52,759 nt of DNA from NCBI GenBank assembly GCA_900299305.1, contig OMJJ01000265.1, forward strand, positions 1 to 52,759, written 5' to 3'. The translations under genes and the position numbers were made by a program. Shown piece by piece: positions 1 through 7,580 of the stretch (position 1 is the stretch's first letter; every line of letters starts with the position of its first letter). The DNA comes from a bacterium. GTDB taxonomy: Bacteria > Armatimonadota > Chthonomonadetes > Chthonomonadales > Chthonomonadaceae. The notes beneath the pieces were generated by a model that had not been told where the DNA came from, searched no databases, and worked only from the letters and a program-made list of their open reading frames with translations.

Positions 1-605
1 CCTACGGCGACCATATCGTCGTTTTGCGTTGCGGGACCATCTTTGATATGCAGTAGCGGCGCACGCTCTCCTAAGTCGGCGACAATGGCGGCAGGGTTCT
101 GCCCTGCGGTCTGAATCCAGTAGGTATCCAGTTCAAAGAAGATGTCGGGGTGTAGCAAGGGGCGCAGAATGTCGTAGGGCAACTTTTCGCCGATGGGTTC
201 AAACTCCCACCAGTGGTTATGTAGCCCAAAGCGAATACCATGACTACTGGTGACATCGTGAGCGGCGTTGTAGGTTTCGGCGAGGCTGTGTAGCCCTTCC
301 AGGGTTTGATAGCGTTCGTCTACGGGCCAGCCATGCCATACAGCGCGGTCGCACTGTAGTGTTTCTAGTAGAGAGAGTGTGAACTCTTGCGTCTCTCCTA
401 GTGGAAGGGGGCAGTGTGCGGCTAGGACCGTAAGACCAAGCGCATCGAACTGCTGTTTTGCCTCTTGTACGGTGATGTTGTCGCTAAAAAAGGCGGTCTC
501 AACGCCTTTGAATCCGATGTCGGCAACCCGTTGAATGGTTCCGTGAAAGTCTTCGGCGAACTGGTCGCGAAGGGAGTAGAGTTGTAACCCGATTTGTGGC
601 TTCAT
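1..605 (-). CDS. sugar phosphate isomerase/epimerase family protein (3' end cut by window edge)
   Basis: N-terminal two thirds of a xylose-isomerase-like TIM-barrel protein; the C-terminus lies beyond base 1. It opens MKPQIGLQLYSLRDQF, the usual first strand of this family, and has HNHWWEF at about residues 129-135, FELDTYWIQTAG and LLHIKDG, matching the metal-site strands of the barrel. The ATG at 603-605 follows an AAGGA site. Family members isomerise, epimerise or dehydrate sugars and inositols in the cytoplasm, often beside Gfo/Idh/MocA dehydrogenases such as the one at 7581. The substrate cannot be told from the sequence. It is the last gene of a leftward run; the 108-base gap upstream shows nothing recognisable. 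Confidence 0.88.
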   Translation of the reverse strand, partial: MKPQIGLQLYSLRDQFAEDFHGTIQRVADIGFKGVETAFFSDNITVQEAKQQFDALGLTVLAAHCPLPLGETQEFTLSLLETLQCDRAVWHGWPVDERYQTLEGLHSLAETYNAAHDVTSSHGIRFGLHNHWWEFEPIGEKLPYDILRPLLHPDIFFELDTYWIQTAGQNPAAIVADLGERAPLLHIKDGPATQNDDMVAV

Positions 606-713
606 GGGTAATGGAGTTCCTTTGATGATAGAGTGAGGGATAACTACTTGGGGTCGTAAGGGATGCTACTGGGTTCGAGGGAGACACGAGACACTAACGC
701 GAAATTCAGGCAT

Positions 714-953
714 CTACAACTTCTCTTTCGGGGCTAAAGGGTAGATTATATCGACATTTAGACCCCGTAGCCCAAGAGGGTCTCGAACCTTTTCGTCAAC
801 CATTTTACTACGTTCGAGGTAATCTATTTTTTTGAAGCCCTCCCATACGATAATGCCTTTAATCAGGTCTCTCTCTTCTCTAAAACCATCCACATTCGCA
901 CCGGGGAAACTTTTCTGTATTAAGGCTTTCATCTCTTCAAGAGTTACTGGCAT
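714..953 (-). CDS. small BolA-like hypothetical protein
   Basis: A 79-residue protein with an N-terminal EEMKALIQKSFPGANV helix-turn-strand followed by IVWEGF, YLERSKMV and a C-terminal hydrophobic strand. This layout resembles BolA-type proteins (helix, sheet, F-x-G/K then RH-x-MV), but the invariant BolA His is replaced (ERSKMV), so function is uncertain. The frame extends upstream to 1013, but the ATG at 951-953 has a GGAGG site about 10 bases upstream and is chosen. It stands alone, with 108 bases to the gene on either side, both read on the same strand. Confidence 0.7.
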   Translation of the reverse strand: MPVTLEEMKALIQKSFPGANVDGFREERDLIKGIIVWEGFKKIDYLERSKMVDEKVRDPLGLRGLNVDIIYPLAPKEKL

Positions 954-1061
954 AAGCGTTTTCTCGCCTCCTCTCTGCGAAGTTCTACAAGAGTAGTATA
1001 CCATGCCGCCCACAAAGAAGGTTTGGTGCTACCTACCTACTCCACCACACCTTCCCATTTG

Positions 1062-3446
1062 TTAGTTAGGAAGCACTGGCAGAAGGAGATAGGACTCCTT
1101 ACCGGGTTCATGGAAGAGGGTCTGCTTGGCGGTAATCATGCGGGTTCCGGTTGCGATGTCCTCGCCCGTGTTCAGGTTTCTGTCGTAGATAGGGAAGCAG
1201 GAAGAGGTTATCACAATCCGAATCTGGTGTCCCTTCTGAAATACGTGTCCCAAAGACCACAAGTCCAGTTCGTAGTTCGCAACCTCATTGGGTTTCAGTA
1301 GCGTGGGCTTCTCGAAGGAGTTTCGGAAACGTGCCCTCAGTATGCCTTGAGCAAGGGTAAGCGACTTTCCATCGGGAAACACATCGCTGATATAGGCAAA
1401 CCAGTCGGTATCTTTGGCACTGGTGCTTGCGGCGATACGGAGGAAGAGCGGACCGGCGACCACCACATCACTTTTCAGGCTACCCGATGAGTAGACAAGC
1501 AGGTTGGGGTCTTTTTCGTCGGAGGTCATATCCAGAGAGGTGTTATCCGCCTGTTTTGCGAGGTCACTTTTGAAGGTGTGTGGGATATAGGGGTTTTTAG
1601 GGTCGTAGGTATAGTGGTCGGGTTGCTCTTTGGCGGGGCTATCGGTAGAGAGTTTGCCGTCGCCTTTCGCAGTATTCGCTTTGCCACCAGAGTGTAGATA
1701 CCACTTCTGAATAGTAGCCTCTGCGGGGGGCCACTGGCTGAACTTGCGCCACTCATTGCGCCCCATAAGGAACGCCTCTACAGGGGGTTCGCGGTCAATA
1801 CCGTTATCTACCCCTTTTAACCAGTGGTCAAACCAGCGCAGATAGAGGGTATCGAGGTCTTTGAGGGAGTTCGAGCCGAAATCGAGTTCTCCGATTTTTG
1901 TCACCGAGTTTACGGCGTGGGGCCAAGCCCCATAGATAAGTTTTTGGTTTGCCTGTCCACCTTTTATCATGGCGGCGTAGTTGCGCTTCGTGCCCACCCC
2001 GTCTCCATCAAACCAGCCCGACACATGAAGCGCGGGAAGCGGTTTGAGCAGTCCTTGCTCCATGCGCTCATTGAAGTTTACATGGCTCCAGTAGGCGTTA
2101 TTCGTAGGGTTTTGCAACCATTTCTGATAGAAGGGAATCGTTTTGCCGAAAACGGCTTTGTCTATCTCTTTGAGGGGGAGGGTATAGAACTTTTTTATAT
2201 CGGTGAGGTGGTGCGGTGTATTCATGCCCTTGTCTTTTACAATCTGCGCCCACCACAAACCGGGATAGAGAAACAACGCTCCATACGCATACGGGATATT
2301 AAAAAACGGGTCGGGGGGCGAGACGATAGGAACAATACACTTTAAGTAGTCACTACCCTCTCGTGCCGCCGCCCACTGCACAAAGCCCACATAAGAGCCG
2401 CCTATCATGCCCACTTTTCCGCTAGACCACTCCTGTTTACCACACCACTCCACCGTATCGAAGCCATCTTGTGCCTCATTAACAAACGGCTCGAAAACAC
2501 CCTCAGAGTCGAACTTGCCGCGTACATCTTGCGCCACAAAAATATACCCTCGTTTCGCGAAGTAGTTCGCTTCGAGGGCTTTCTCACGTCCGTAGGGGGT
2601 TCTTTGCAGAATAACGGGGTACTTGCCCGGCTCTTTGGGACGGTACACATCGGCTACCAGTTTTACCCCGTCCCGCAGGGAGATTTTCACCCCCTTGTCT
2701 ACTGTTACTTCAAAGGTTGGCTTGGAGAGGAGGGGGTCGTTGGGTTCCTCTGCCCAAGCGACCTCCTTATAGCCTTCACGCCATGCCTTGTACTTTTGAG
2801 AGGGTACGTTCCATCCCAAAATACGCTTATCCGAATCGGCATACACCTCAATCTCTACTTTCCCTGCGCCTCCCACAATCCCCAGTGTGTAGGTTAGAAC
2901 AGGAACCATCTTACCGGCTACTTTGCGAGGCTTGTTTCCTTTTGCAGTCACGTCCATCTTAACAGGAACGCCCCCGTTGATAATCAGGATGTCGAGTTTT
3001 TGAGTTCCGCCTTTGGTGTCGTTGTACGCCCGTAGTAGGCTACTAAGAACATGAGGGGCGAAGTTATCGAAGGGGTAGAGTTTCTCTTTGAGGGGTTGGG
3101 TTTTGGGCTTGCCGCCGTTGAGGGTTACTACCGCTTTCCCATCGGCGATGCTGAGGGTGTACTTCCCACCCGGCTTTGATTCGTAATTAACAGAGGTTAT
3201 CACCCCACCCTTTGCCTGAATTTGGGCTTTTGCATCGCTTTTGTTTCCGAACAGATTCAGTTTCTGTTCGTAGGTGGTTCCCCCTTGCGCGTCGGACTTA
3301 AAGGTGTAGGTTCCTATCTCATTCTCTTGAATGTTGAGGATAAACTTGCCCGAATCGGGCTTTTGCGCGACGGCAGGTAAGAGCGAGATTACCAAGAGAC
3401 CTAGCGTTAGGAAGACGCATGGTACAGAGAGAGTGATTCGTTTCAT
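1062..3446 (-). CDS. exported CocE/NonD-family hydrolase (S15 peptidase fold)
   Basis: A 794-residue secreted alpha/beta hydrolase. Residues 1-28 form a Sec signal peptide ending AVAQ. Residues 30-240 are a beta-rich domain I do not recognise. Residues 245-550 form the S15 catalytic core: DGVKLVADVYRP, YFAKRGYIFVAQDVRGKFDSEG, nucleophile Ser351 in GGSYVG, Asp480 in HVSGWFDGD and His510 in YGAWPH. The C-terminal 230 residues match the jelly-roll domain of X-Pro dipeptidyl peptidases and cocaine esterase. Likely an extracytoplasmic acyl-aminoacyl or ester hydrolase; the substrate is unknown. It is the third gene of the operon starting at 4384, 9 bases after the SdpI-like gene. Confidence 0.9.
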   Translation of the reverse strand: MKRITLSVPCVFLTLGLLVISLLPAVAQKPDSGKFILNIQENEIGTYTFKSDAQGGTTYEQKLNLFGNKSDAKAQIQAKGGVITSVNYESKPGGKYTLSIADGKAVVTLNGGKPKTQPLKEKLYPFDNFAPHVLSSLLRAYNDTKGGTQKLDILIINGGVPVKMDVTAKGNKPRKVAGKMVPVLTYTLGIVGGAGKVEIEVYADSDKRILGWNVPSQKYKAWREGYKEVAWAEEPNDPLLSKPTFEVTVDKGVKISLRDGVKLVADVYRPKEPGKYPVILQRTPYGREKALEANYFAKRGYIFVAQDVRGKFDSEGVFEPFVNEAQDGFDTVEWCGKQEWSSGKVGMIGGSYVGFVQWAAAREGSDYLKCIVPIVSPPDPFFNIPYAYGALFLYPGLWWAQIVKDKGMNTPHHLTDIKKFYTLPLKEIDKAVFGKTIPFYQKWLQNPTNNAYWSHVNFNERMEQGLLKPLPALHVSGWFDGDGVGTKRNYAAMIKGGQANQKLIYGAWPHAVNSVTKIGELDFGSNSLKDLDTLYLRWFDHWLKGVDNGIDREPPVEAFLMGRNEWRKFSQWPPAEATIQKWYLHSGGKANTAKGDGKLSTDSPAKEQPDHYTYDPKNPYIPHTFKSDLAKQADNTSLDMTSDEKDPNLLVYSSGSLKSDVVVAGPLFLRIAASTSAKDTDWFAYISDVFPDGKSLTLAQGILRARFRNSFEKPTLLKPNEVANYELDLWSLGHVFQKGHQIRIVITSSCFPIYDRNLNTGEDIATGTRMITAKQTLFHEPGKESYLLLPVLPN

Positions 3447-3455
3447 AAGTTGTCC

Positions 3456-3794
3456 TTAAAAGTTGCGTAAGTACCGAAAAGTGACGATTAGCCCCCAAAA
3501 CAGGTCGAGGCACAGAACGGTGCTACACGCGATAACGTAGAAAACAAACGATATTCCGGGTACAAAAGCAAGTGCGAACGCCACAAGAATGGTGCGTAGC
3601 CCTGTTTTGTACAGTTCGCGTCCGCTATACTCGTTAACGGGATACCAGATATTGGGATTACTGAGGGTTTTGGGGACGCGGAAGCCGTACCACGGATTGG
3701 GTGGTACACGCCGCCGAATAAGAGGCACCGAGACCGCGAGCAGTGCCAGCCCTGATAGAACATAGAGAATCAGCATAGAGTAGAGTGTATGCAT
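3456..3794 (-). CDS. SdpI-family integral membrane protein
   Basis: A 112-residue membrane protein with about three hydrophobic segments (residues 4-24, 66-83 and 85-105). Between them it has the SdpI/YhfL signature: PPNPWYGFRVPKTLSNPNIW followed by VNEYSGREL. In Bacillus subtilis SdpI gives immunity to the SdpC toxin and, with toxin bound, sequesters the repressor SdpR; that protein is about twice as long, so this is the short form. ATG with AGGAG 9 bases upstream. It sits between a winged-helix regulator and an exported peptidase, and the regulator-plus-SdpI pairing recalls sdpRI. No SdpC-like toxin gene is visible nearby. Confidence 0.85.
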   Translation of the reverse strand: MHTLYSMLILYVLSGLALLAVSVPLIRRRVPPNPWYGFRVPKTLSNPNIWYPVNEYSGRELYKTGLRTILVAFALAFVPGISFVFYVIACSTVLCLDLFWGLIVTFRYLRNF

Positions 3795-3826
3795 AGTGGG
3801 TACTCCTGAATTTTTGCGTTACGAAA

Positions 3827-4384
3827 TCAAGACGATTCACCGTTAGAATCCGTTTCAGCGGTTTCGGGAAAGAAGGCACTAGAGAAAAAATATCGCCGCT
3901 TGCCTTCTGCGGGGCGGGTAATATCCATAGAGGTTAGTACCTCCTTCATTCTCTCTGAGAGTTGTATCTTCTCTTCTTCCGAAAGGTAGAGAATAGCAGT
4001 GCCATAACTCACGGTCTGCCCTATCTTTTCTGCCTGTTCTTGTTGTAGGTATGCCTGATACGCCGGCAAAAGTGAAGAGAGAAAGGCTTGGAAGTAGCGG
4101 TAGTGGTCTTCTTTGCTTGCACCCATAAACTCTTCCCGCGAAATACGGGCGTTCTCTCCTACAAGGGCGTACACCTTCTCTACTGCGCCACGCACCCGGT
4201 TCTCACGGACTACCGATAATACCCCTACCTCTACCAGACGATTGAGGTGACGATAGAGCGAAGCCTGCGCCACGTTCGGCAAAGCCTGCGCTATCTCTTG
4301 GGCAGTCATTTCGCGCCCTGCAACGACCCAAACCATCTGTAGGCGTACAGGGTGCAGAAGGGTCTCCATTCGGTTTTGCGGCAT
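3827..4384 (-). CDS. winged helix-turn-helix (ArsR-like, HTH_20) regulator
   Basis: A 185-residue cytoplasmic DNA-binding protein. Residues 5-75 form a winged helix: LLHPVRLQMVWVV, the turn REMTAQEIAQALPNVAQ, recognition helix ASLYRHLNRLVEVGVL and a wing. Residues 85-150 are mainly helical, probably for dimerisation. ArsR-like proteins of this kind commonly repress their own operon. ATG with GAGGAG 7 bases upstream. It is first in a three-gene operon with the SdpI-like protein (32-base gap) and the S15 hydrolase. The promoter is a perfect sigma-70 consensus overlapped by an inverted repeat, consistent with autorepression. No metal-binding Cys cluster is visible, so a metal-sensor role is unlikely. 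Confidence 0.88.
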   Translation of the reverse strand: MPQNRMETLLHPVRLQMVWVVAGREMTAQEIAQALPNVAQASLYRHLNRLVEVGVLSVVRENRVRGAVEKVYALVGENARISREEFMGASKEDHYRYFQAFLSSLLPAYQAYLQQEQAEKIGQTVSYGTAILYLSEEEKIQLSERMKEVLTSMDITRPAEGKRRYFFSSAFFPETAETDSNGESS

Positions 4385-4404
4385 TGTGTCTCCTCAATAC
4401 AACC

Positions 4405-4422
4405 ATTATCAAAAATGATTAT
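4405..4422. promoter_or_regulatory. candidate operator overlapping the regulator promoter
   Basis: Imperfect inverted repeat ATTATCA-AAAA-TGATTAT (6 of 7 positions pair). It covers most of the -10 element of the leftward promoter and the expected start of transcription, where a repressor would block RNA polymerase. The adjacent winged-helix protein is the obvious candidate ligand. Its use is an inference from position and symmetry. Confidence 0.5.
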
Positions 4423-4446
4423 ATTACCATTTATGGGAATTGTCAA
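4418..4446 (-). promoter_or_regulatory. perfect-consensus sigma-70 promoter for the regulator/SdpI/S15 operon
   Basis: Read leftward: TTGACA (4446-4441), a 17-base spacer, TATAAT (4423-4418). Every base of both hexamers and the spacer length match the sigma-70 optimum. Transcription would start near 4411, giving a leader of about 27 bases before the ATG at 4384. An unregulated promoter this strong would be costly, which fits tight repression. Confidence 0.8.
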
Positions 4447-4476
4447 GGGGTAAAACCGAATTATAAGCAGGGAAAG

Positions 4477-4505
4477 TTGGCAGATTAAGAGTTTTATGAT
4501 ACAAT
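4477..4505 (+). promoter_or_regulatory. promoter of the pectate-lyase-like gene
   Basis: TTGGCA (4477-4482), 17-base spacer, TACAAT (4500-4505): five of six matches in each hexamer. Transcription would begin near 4512, downstream of the in-frame ATG at 4496, so translation must start at 4538. A second weaker pair (TTGTCA 4440-4445, TATAAG 4462-4467) overlaps the divergent promoter. Confidence 0.6.
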
Positions 4506-4537
4506 GGAAAGTGCTATTACCGAAAGGAACTTATTTT

Positions 4538-6451
4538 ATGCGGCTACTATTTGTGCCTGTTCGCTTGTTGCTTTTGCTCTGTGTACTGCTCTCTTTCTAT
4601 GGTTGCGGTTCTGGAAACTCGGCTCTTAGCGTTATAACGGGAGGCGGGGGGGGTAACAAACGCTCGGTAAAACCCGAAGACTTTGGGGCAGTGGGAGACG
4701 GTACTACCGACGACACTCTTGCTCTTTTAAGAACGGTGCAGTCTAACCAAGACATCGTTTTTACCTCTGGGAAGACCTATATCGTTAGCGGGCGCATCAC
4801 CCTAAAGCCCGGTCAGAAACTCACAGGGAACCACGCTACTCTCAAAAAAGCCCCTCAGCCGGTCTCTATCACTACCAGTACTCCCATTACCACGGGGGTC
4901 ACGACCCAAATCACCACCGACCAGACTCCCGTAGGATATGCGGTAGGAAACTCACTGGTGTTTAGTCAGGGCGCACAAGCCCAGCTAGACAACCAGAAAA
5001 ACCTCTCTACCAGTATGTCCAAAATCGCCTCTATTCAAGGGAATGTGATTACTCTGGACTCGCCTATCAATCAGACGTTTTCGGGTACTACCGACATCCA
5101 TGTCTCTTTCGCTTCCGTTGAGATGAAGGACGGCTGTAGCGTGGTCGACCTGATTTTTGAGGGGAATAGTGCCAACTGGACATGGGCGCGATGGGAGTGT
5201 ACTCACGAAATCGACATTACCGGCAACCAGTGCATTGTTCAGAACTGCCGTATTCAGAACGCGCCGGGTGAGGCTGTGGTGTTACAAGGTGTAGGCAATG
5301 TAGTGCGCGATACTCAGATGGCAAACCTGAACGGAAATGGAGTTCACTTTTCGGGGTCGTCTCATGCGGTGATAGATAACGTAACGGTGAATGGGGCAAA
5401 CGCCGTGATTGCGGTAGGACACCAGCAGGGCTGTATCATCGCCTCGAATAGTGTAGACGACACCTATATCTCCAACTGTAGCCTTACGGGAGGCTTGACG
5501 GGTATCGGTGGCTTCGATAGCCCCGGTAATAGCAATAACACCTTTATCAACAACTCTATCTACAACTGCGGCATGGGCATACAGGCGGTACTGAGTGCCA
5601 CCAATAACATTATCTCTGGGAACCGTATCTATAACTGCGGAACGCGACTTACGGGTATCGTAGTGAGTGCAGATGTAAATGGTGGGTTCCAAATAAATAA
5701 CAACGTCCTTCTAAACTGCGGGATACAGATTCGGAGTGCCTCTGTAGGAAATCTATCTGCGCCTTCTGGGGTTCAGTGCGTATCCAATCACATTGAGAAC
5801 GCCGACCTGTGGGTGGGTGGTTTGAACCACTCAAAGGTATCTCAAAACACGGTGCTCGCTGGCAATATTCGTGTATTTCAGCAGTGCGACAGCCTAGATA
5901 TAACGGGTAACTCCATAGACAATACAGGAGATACGGCACGCCCTTGCATACAGGTGGATGCGAACAACATTACCAACTTAAATCTCAGCCAAAACACAAT
6001 AACGGGTGGGTTTTCAGGGATAACGTTTGGGGCTACAGGGCAGACAAACTTTACCATTGTAGGAAACAGCATTACCTCTGCGTCCTCTTTTGGCATTCGT
6101 GGGCTTGGCAACACCCCCTACGCAAGCGCGACCATTCAGGGAAATCAGATAACGAACAACCTTCCTACTGCCCAAGACTGGCAAGGTATCTACCTAGAGC
6201 CGCAACAGTTTACGGTAGGTCAAAACCGTATTACCAACCCCGCAGGACAGACGGCACGTTATGGTATCCGGGTGGTAAATTCGCGTACTATTCTTGATGG
6301 GAATAGCGTTTTTGGGAGTTATACTACTACTCCTATCCAGATTGCCCCTACCTGTGTAGGTGTGGTGGTACAGAATAACGTAACGAATGCCCCCATCGCC
6401 GACCAAGGGACGGGAACGATACTGATTAACAACACGATTGTTACCCCCTAG
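4538..6451 (+). CDS. pectate-lyase-3-like right-handed beta-helix lipoprotein
   Basis: A 637-residue exported protein. The N-terminus MRLLFVPVRLLLLLCVLLSF followed by YGCGSG is a signal sequence ending in a probable lipid-anchored Cys. After a Gly-rich linker comes DFGAVGDGTTDDTLAL, the hallmark of Pectate_lyase_3 proteins that act on or bind polysaccharide. The remainder is a long series of parallel beta-helix coils rich in N-x-I and G-N-x-I rungs (for example NNSIYNCG and GNRIYNCG), ending at a likely capping region. The start was moved from 4496 to 4538 because of the AAAGGA site and the promoter position. Catalytic residues cannot be assigned; a surface glycan lyase, epimerase or binding role is inferred. 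Confidence 0.87.
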   Translation: MRLLFVPVRLLLLLCVLLSFYGCGSGNSALSVITGGGGGNKRSVKPEDFGAVGDGTTDDTLALLRTVQSNQDIVFTSGKTYIVSGRITLKPGQKLTGNHATLKKAPQPVSITTSTPITTGVTTQITTDQTPVGYAVGNSLVFSQGAQAQLDNQKNLSTSMSKIASIQGNVITLDSPINQTFSGTTDIHVSFASVEMKDGCSVVDLIFEGNSANWTWARWECTHEIDITGNQCIVQNCRIQNAPGEAVVLQGVGNVVRDTQMANLNGNGVHFSGSSHAVIDNVTVNGANAVIAVGHQQGCIIASNSVDDTYISNCSLTGGLTGIGGFDSPGNSNNTFINNSIYNCGMGIQAVLSATNNIISGNRIYNCGTRLTGIVVSADVNGGFQINNNVLLNCGIQIRSASVGNLSAPSGVQCVSNHIENADLWVGGLNHSKVSQNTVLAGNIRVFQQCDSLDITGNSIDNTGDTARPCIQVDANNITNLNLSQNTITGGFSGITFGATGQTNFTIVGNSITSASSFGIRGLGNTPYASATIQGNQITNNLPTAQDWQGIYLEPQQFTVGQNRITNPAGQTARYGIRVVNSRTILDGNSVFGSYTTTPIQIAPTCVGVVVQNNVTNAPIADQGTGTILINNTIVTP

Positions 6452-6504
6452 TTGGTAAGGCAATAGCCTACGTCTTAACCGTGGAGTGAGAATTCGGGAA
6501 TCTG

Positions 6505-7572
6505 TTAGTGGTGGAAGAAGCGAAACCTCTTCCACCACTTTTCTTGTGTGGAGGGTTCCTGATTTGCAGGGCGTAGCAACTCTTCGGGAGGTGTGGTTTC
6601 GTGGGTGGATAGGGGGCGAACCAGTTCGTCGGTATTGTCGGGGACACTACTCTCGCGTAGAAGCGACCTCCTTTCGGCGAGCCTAAGAAAGAGGGTAGCC
6701 GCGCTCGTGTGGACATCTTGCGGGGTACGTCGGCTTTTCAGGAGGCTTTTACAGTAGCCCTCTATGTTTTGGCGTACCTCGTCCGTCTCTTGGACAAGTG
6801 TTTTGAGTACAGGGCTGAGTATTGGGTCTTCGATATTACCGAGTGCTTCCGCCGCCGCCCAACGCACATAGTGCTTACTGTCCTTTAGCGCGTCGATTAA
6901 GGGGAAAACCGCATGGGTGCATCCTATTTTCCCCAGTGCTTGCGCTGCCGATAGCCTCACAAAGCCGCTCTTATCTTTTAGGGTACGTATGAGCGGGTCG
7001 GTAGCCTGAAGGTCGCCGAGCGTTCCCAATGCCGCCGCTACGTGCTGGCGTACTATCTCATTTTTGTCCTTTAGTGCCTCTATCAGAGGTAACACGGCGG
7101 CACTATCTGCAAGTCTTTCTAGTGCCTCTACGGCGCACCATCGAACGTTGCTCTTTGGGTCGTGGAGTAGTGGTAGGAGGGGCATAACTGCTCTTCTGGC
7201 TCCAATACACCCCAACGCCCAAGCCGTATTTCGACGCACCTCCCACGAGGTATCTTGTAGGCTCTCTATAAGTGCGTCTACTGCGCTCGTTGCTTGCATC
7301 TTTCCAAGTGCGATCGTAGCATAACGCCGCATCTCAGGGGTTCCGCTCTGCACGATGTCAATAATGACAGGAACGGCAGAGGTTCCAATAAGTACCAACG
7401 TGTTTAGAATGTTTTGTTGGAAGCGGAGACTCCCCCTCTTTACCTCTATTTGTAGACGTGGGAGGACGCTCTCTCCCATCTGCGCCAGAGTATACATAGC
7501 AGGTGTATACTCTGTATGGTCTTCCTTATGGAGAGCAAGGATAAGTACGGCTATTTCGGTAGAGTTTGCCAT
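6505..7572 (-). CDS. HEAT-repeat (PBS-lyase-type) scaffold protein
   Basis: A 355-residue soluble protein without a signal peptide. From about residue 60 to 260 it contains five to six 31-residue helical repeats with the core VRxxAAxALGxIG (for example VRRNTAWALGCIG, VRQHVAAALGTLG, VRLSAAQALGKIG and VRWAAAEALGNI). Such repeats mediate protein-protein contacts; no catalytic function is implied. The C-terminal 90 residues are polar and probably disordered, ending KRFRFFHH. ATG at 7570-7572, 8 bases after the dehydrogenase stop, so probably translationally coupled. Its last codons are shared with the hairpin that terminates the convergent gene. Confidence 0.85.
   Translation of the reverse strand: MANSTEIAVLILALHKEDHTEYTPAMYTLAQMGESVLPRLQIEVKRGSLRFQQNILNTLVLIGTSAVPVIIDIVQSGTPEMRRYATIALGKMQATSAVDALIESLQDTSWEVRRNTAWALGCIGARRAVMPLLPLLHDPKSNVRWCAVEALERLADSAAVLPLIEALKDKNEIVRQHVAAALGTLGDLQATDPLIRTLKDKSGFVRLSAAQALGKIGCTHAVFPLIDALKDSKHYVRWAAAEALGNIEDPILSPVLKTLVQETDEVRQNIEGYCKSLLKSRRTPQDVHTSAATLFLRLAERRSLLRESSVPDNTDELVRPLSTHETTPPEELLRPANQEPSTQEKWWKRFRFFHH
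6507..6543 (+). terminator. rho-independent terminator of the pectate-lyase-like gene
   Basis: Perfect 12-bp stem AGTGGTGGAAGA / TCTTCCACCACT with a 9-base loop, followed on the plus strand by TTTTCTT. The minus strand has no T run after the stem. The whole stem lies in the last codons of the convergent HEAT-repeat gene (KWWKRFRFFHH-stop). Confidence 0.85.
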
Positions 7573-7580
7573 TGGCTTGC

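Noticed and set aside
1824-2345. Long open frame opposite the S15 hydrolase gene.
   Set aside because: It mirrors the codon pattern of the real gene, has no ribosome site or recognisable motif, and overlaps the catalytic domain.
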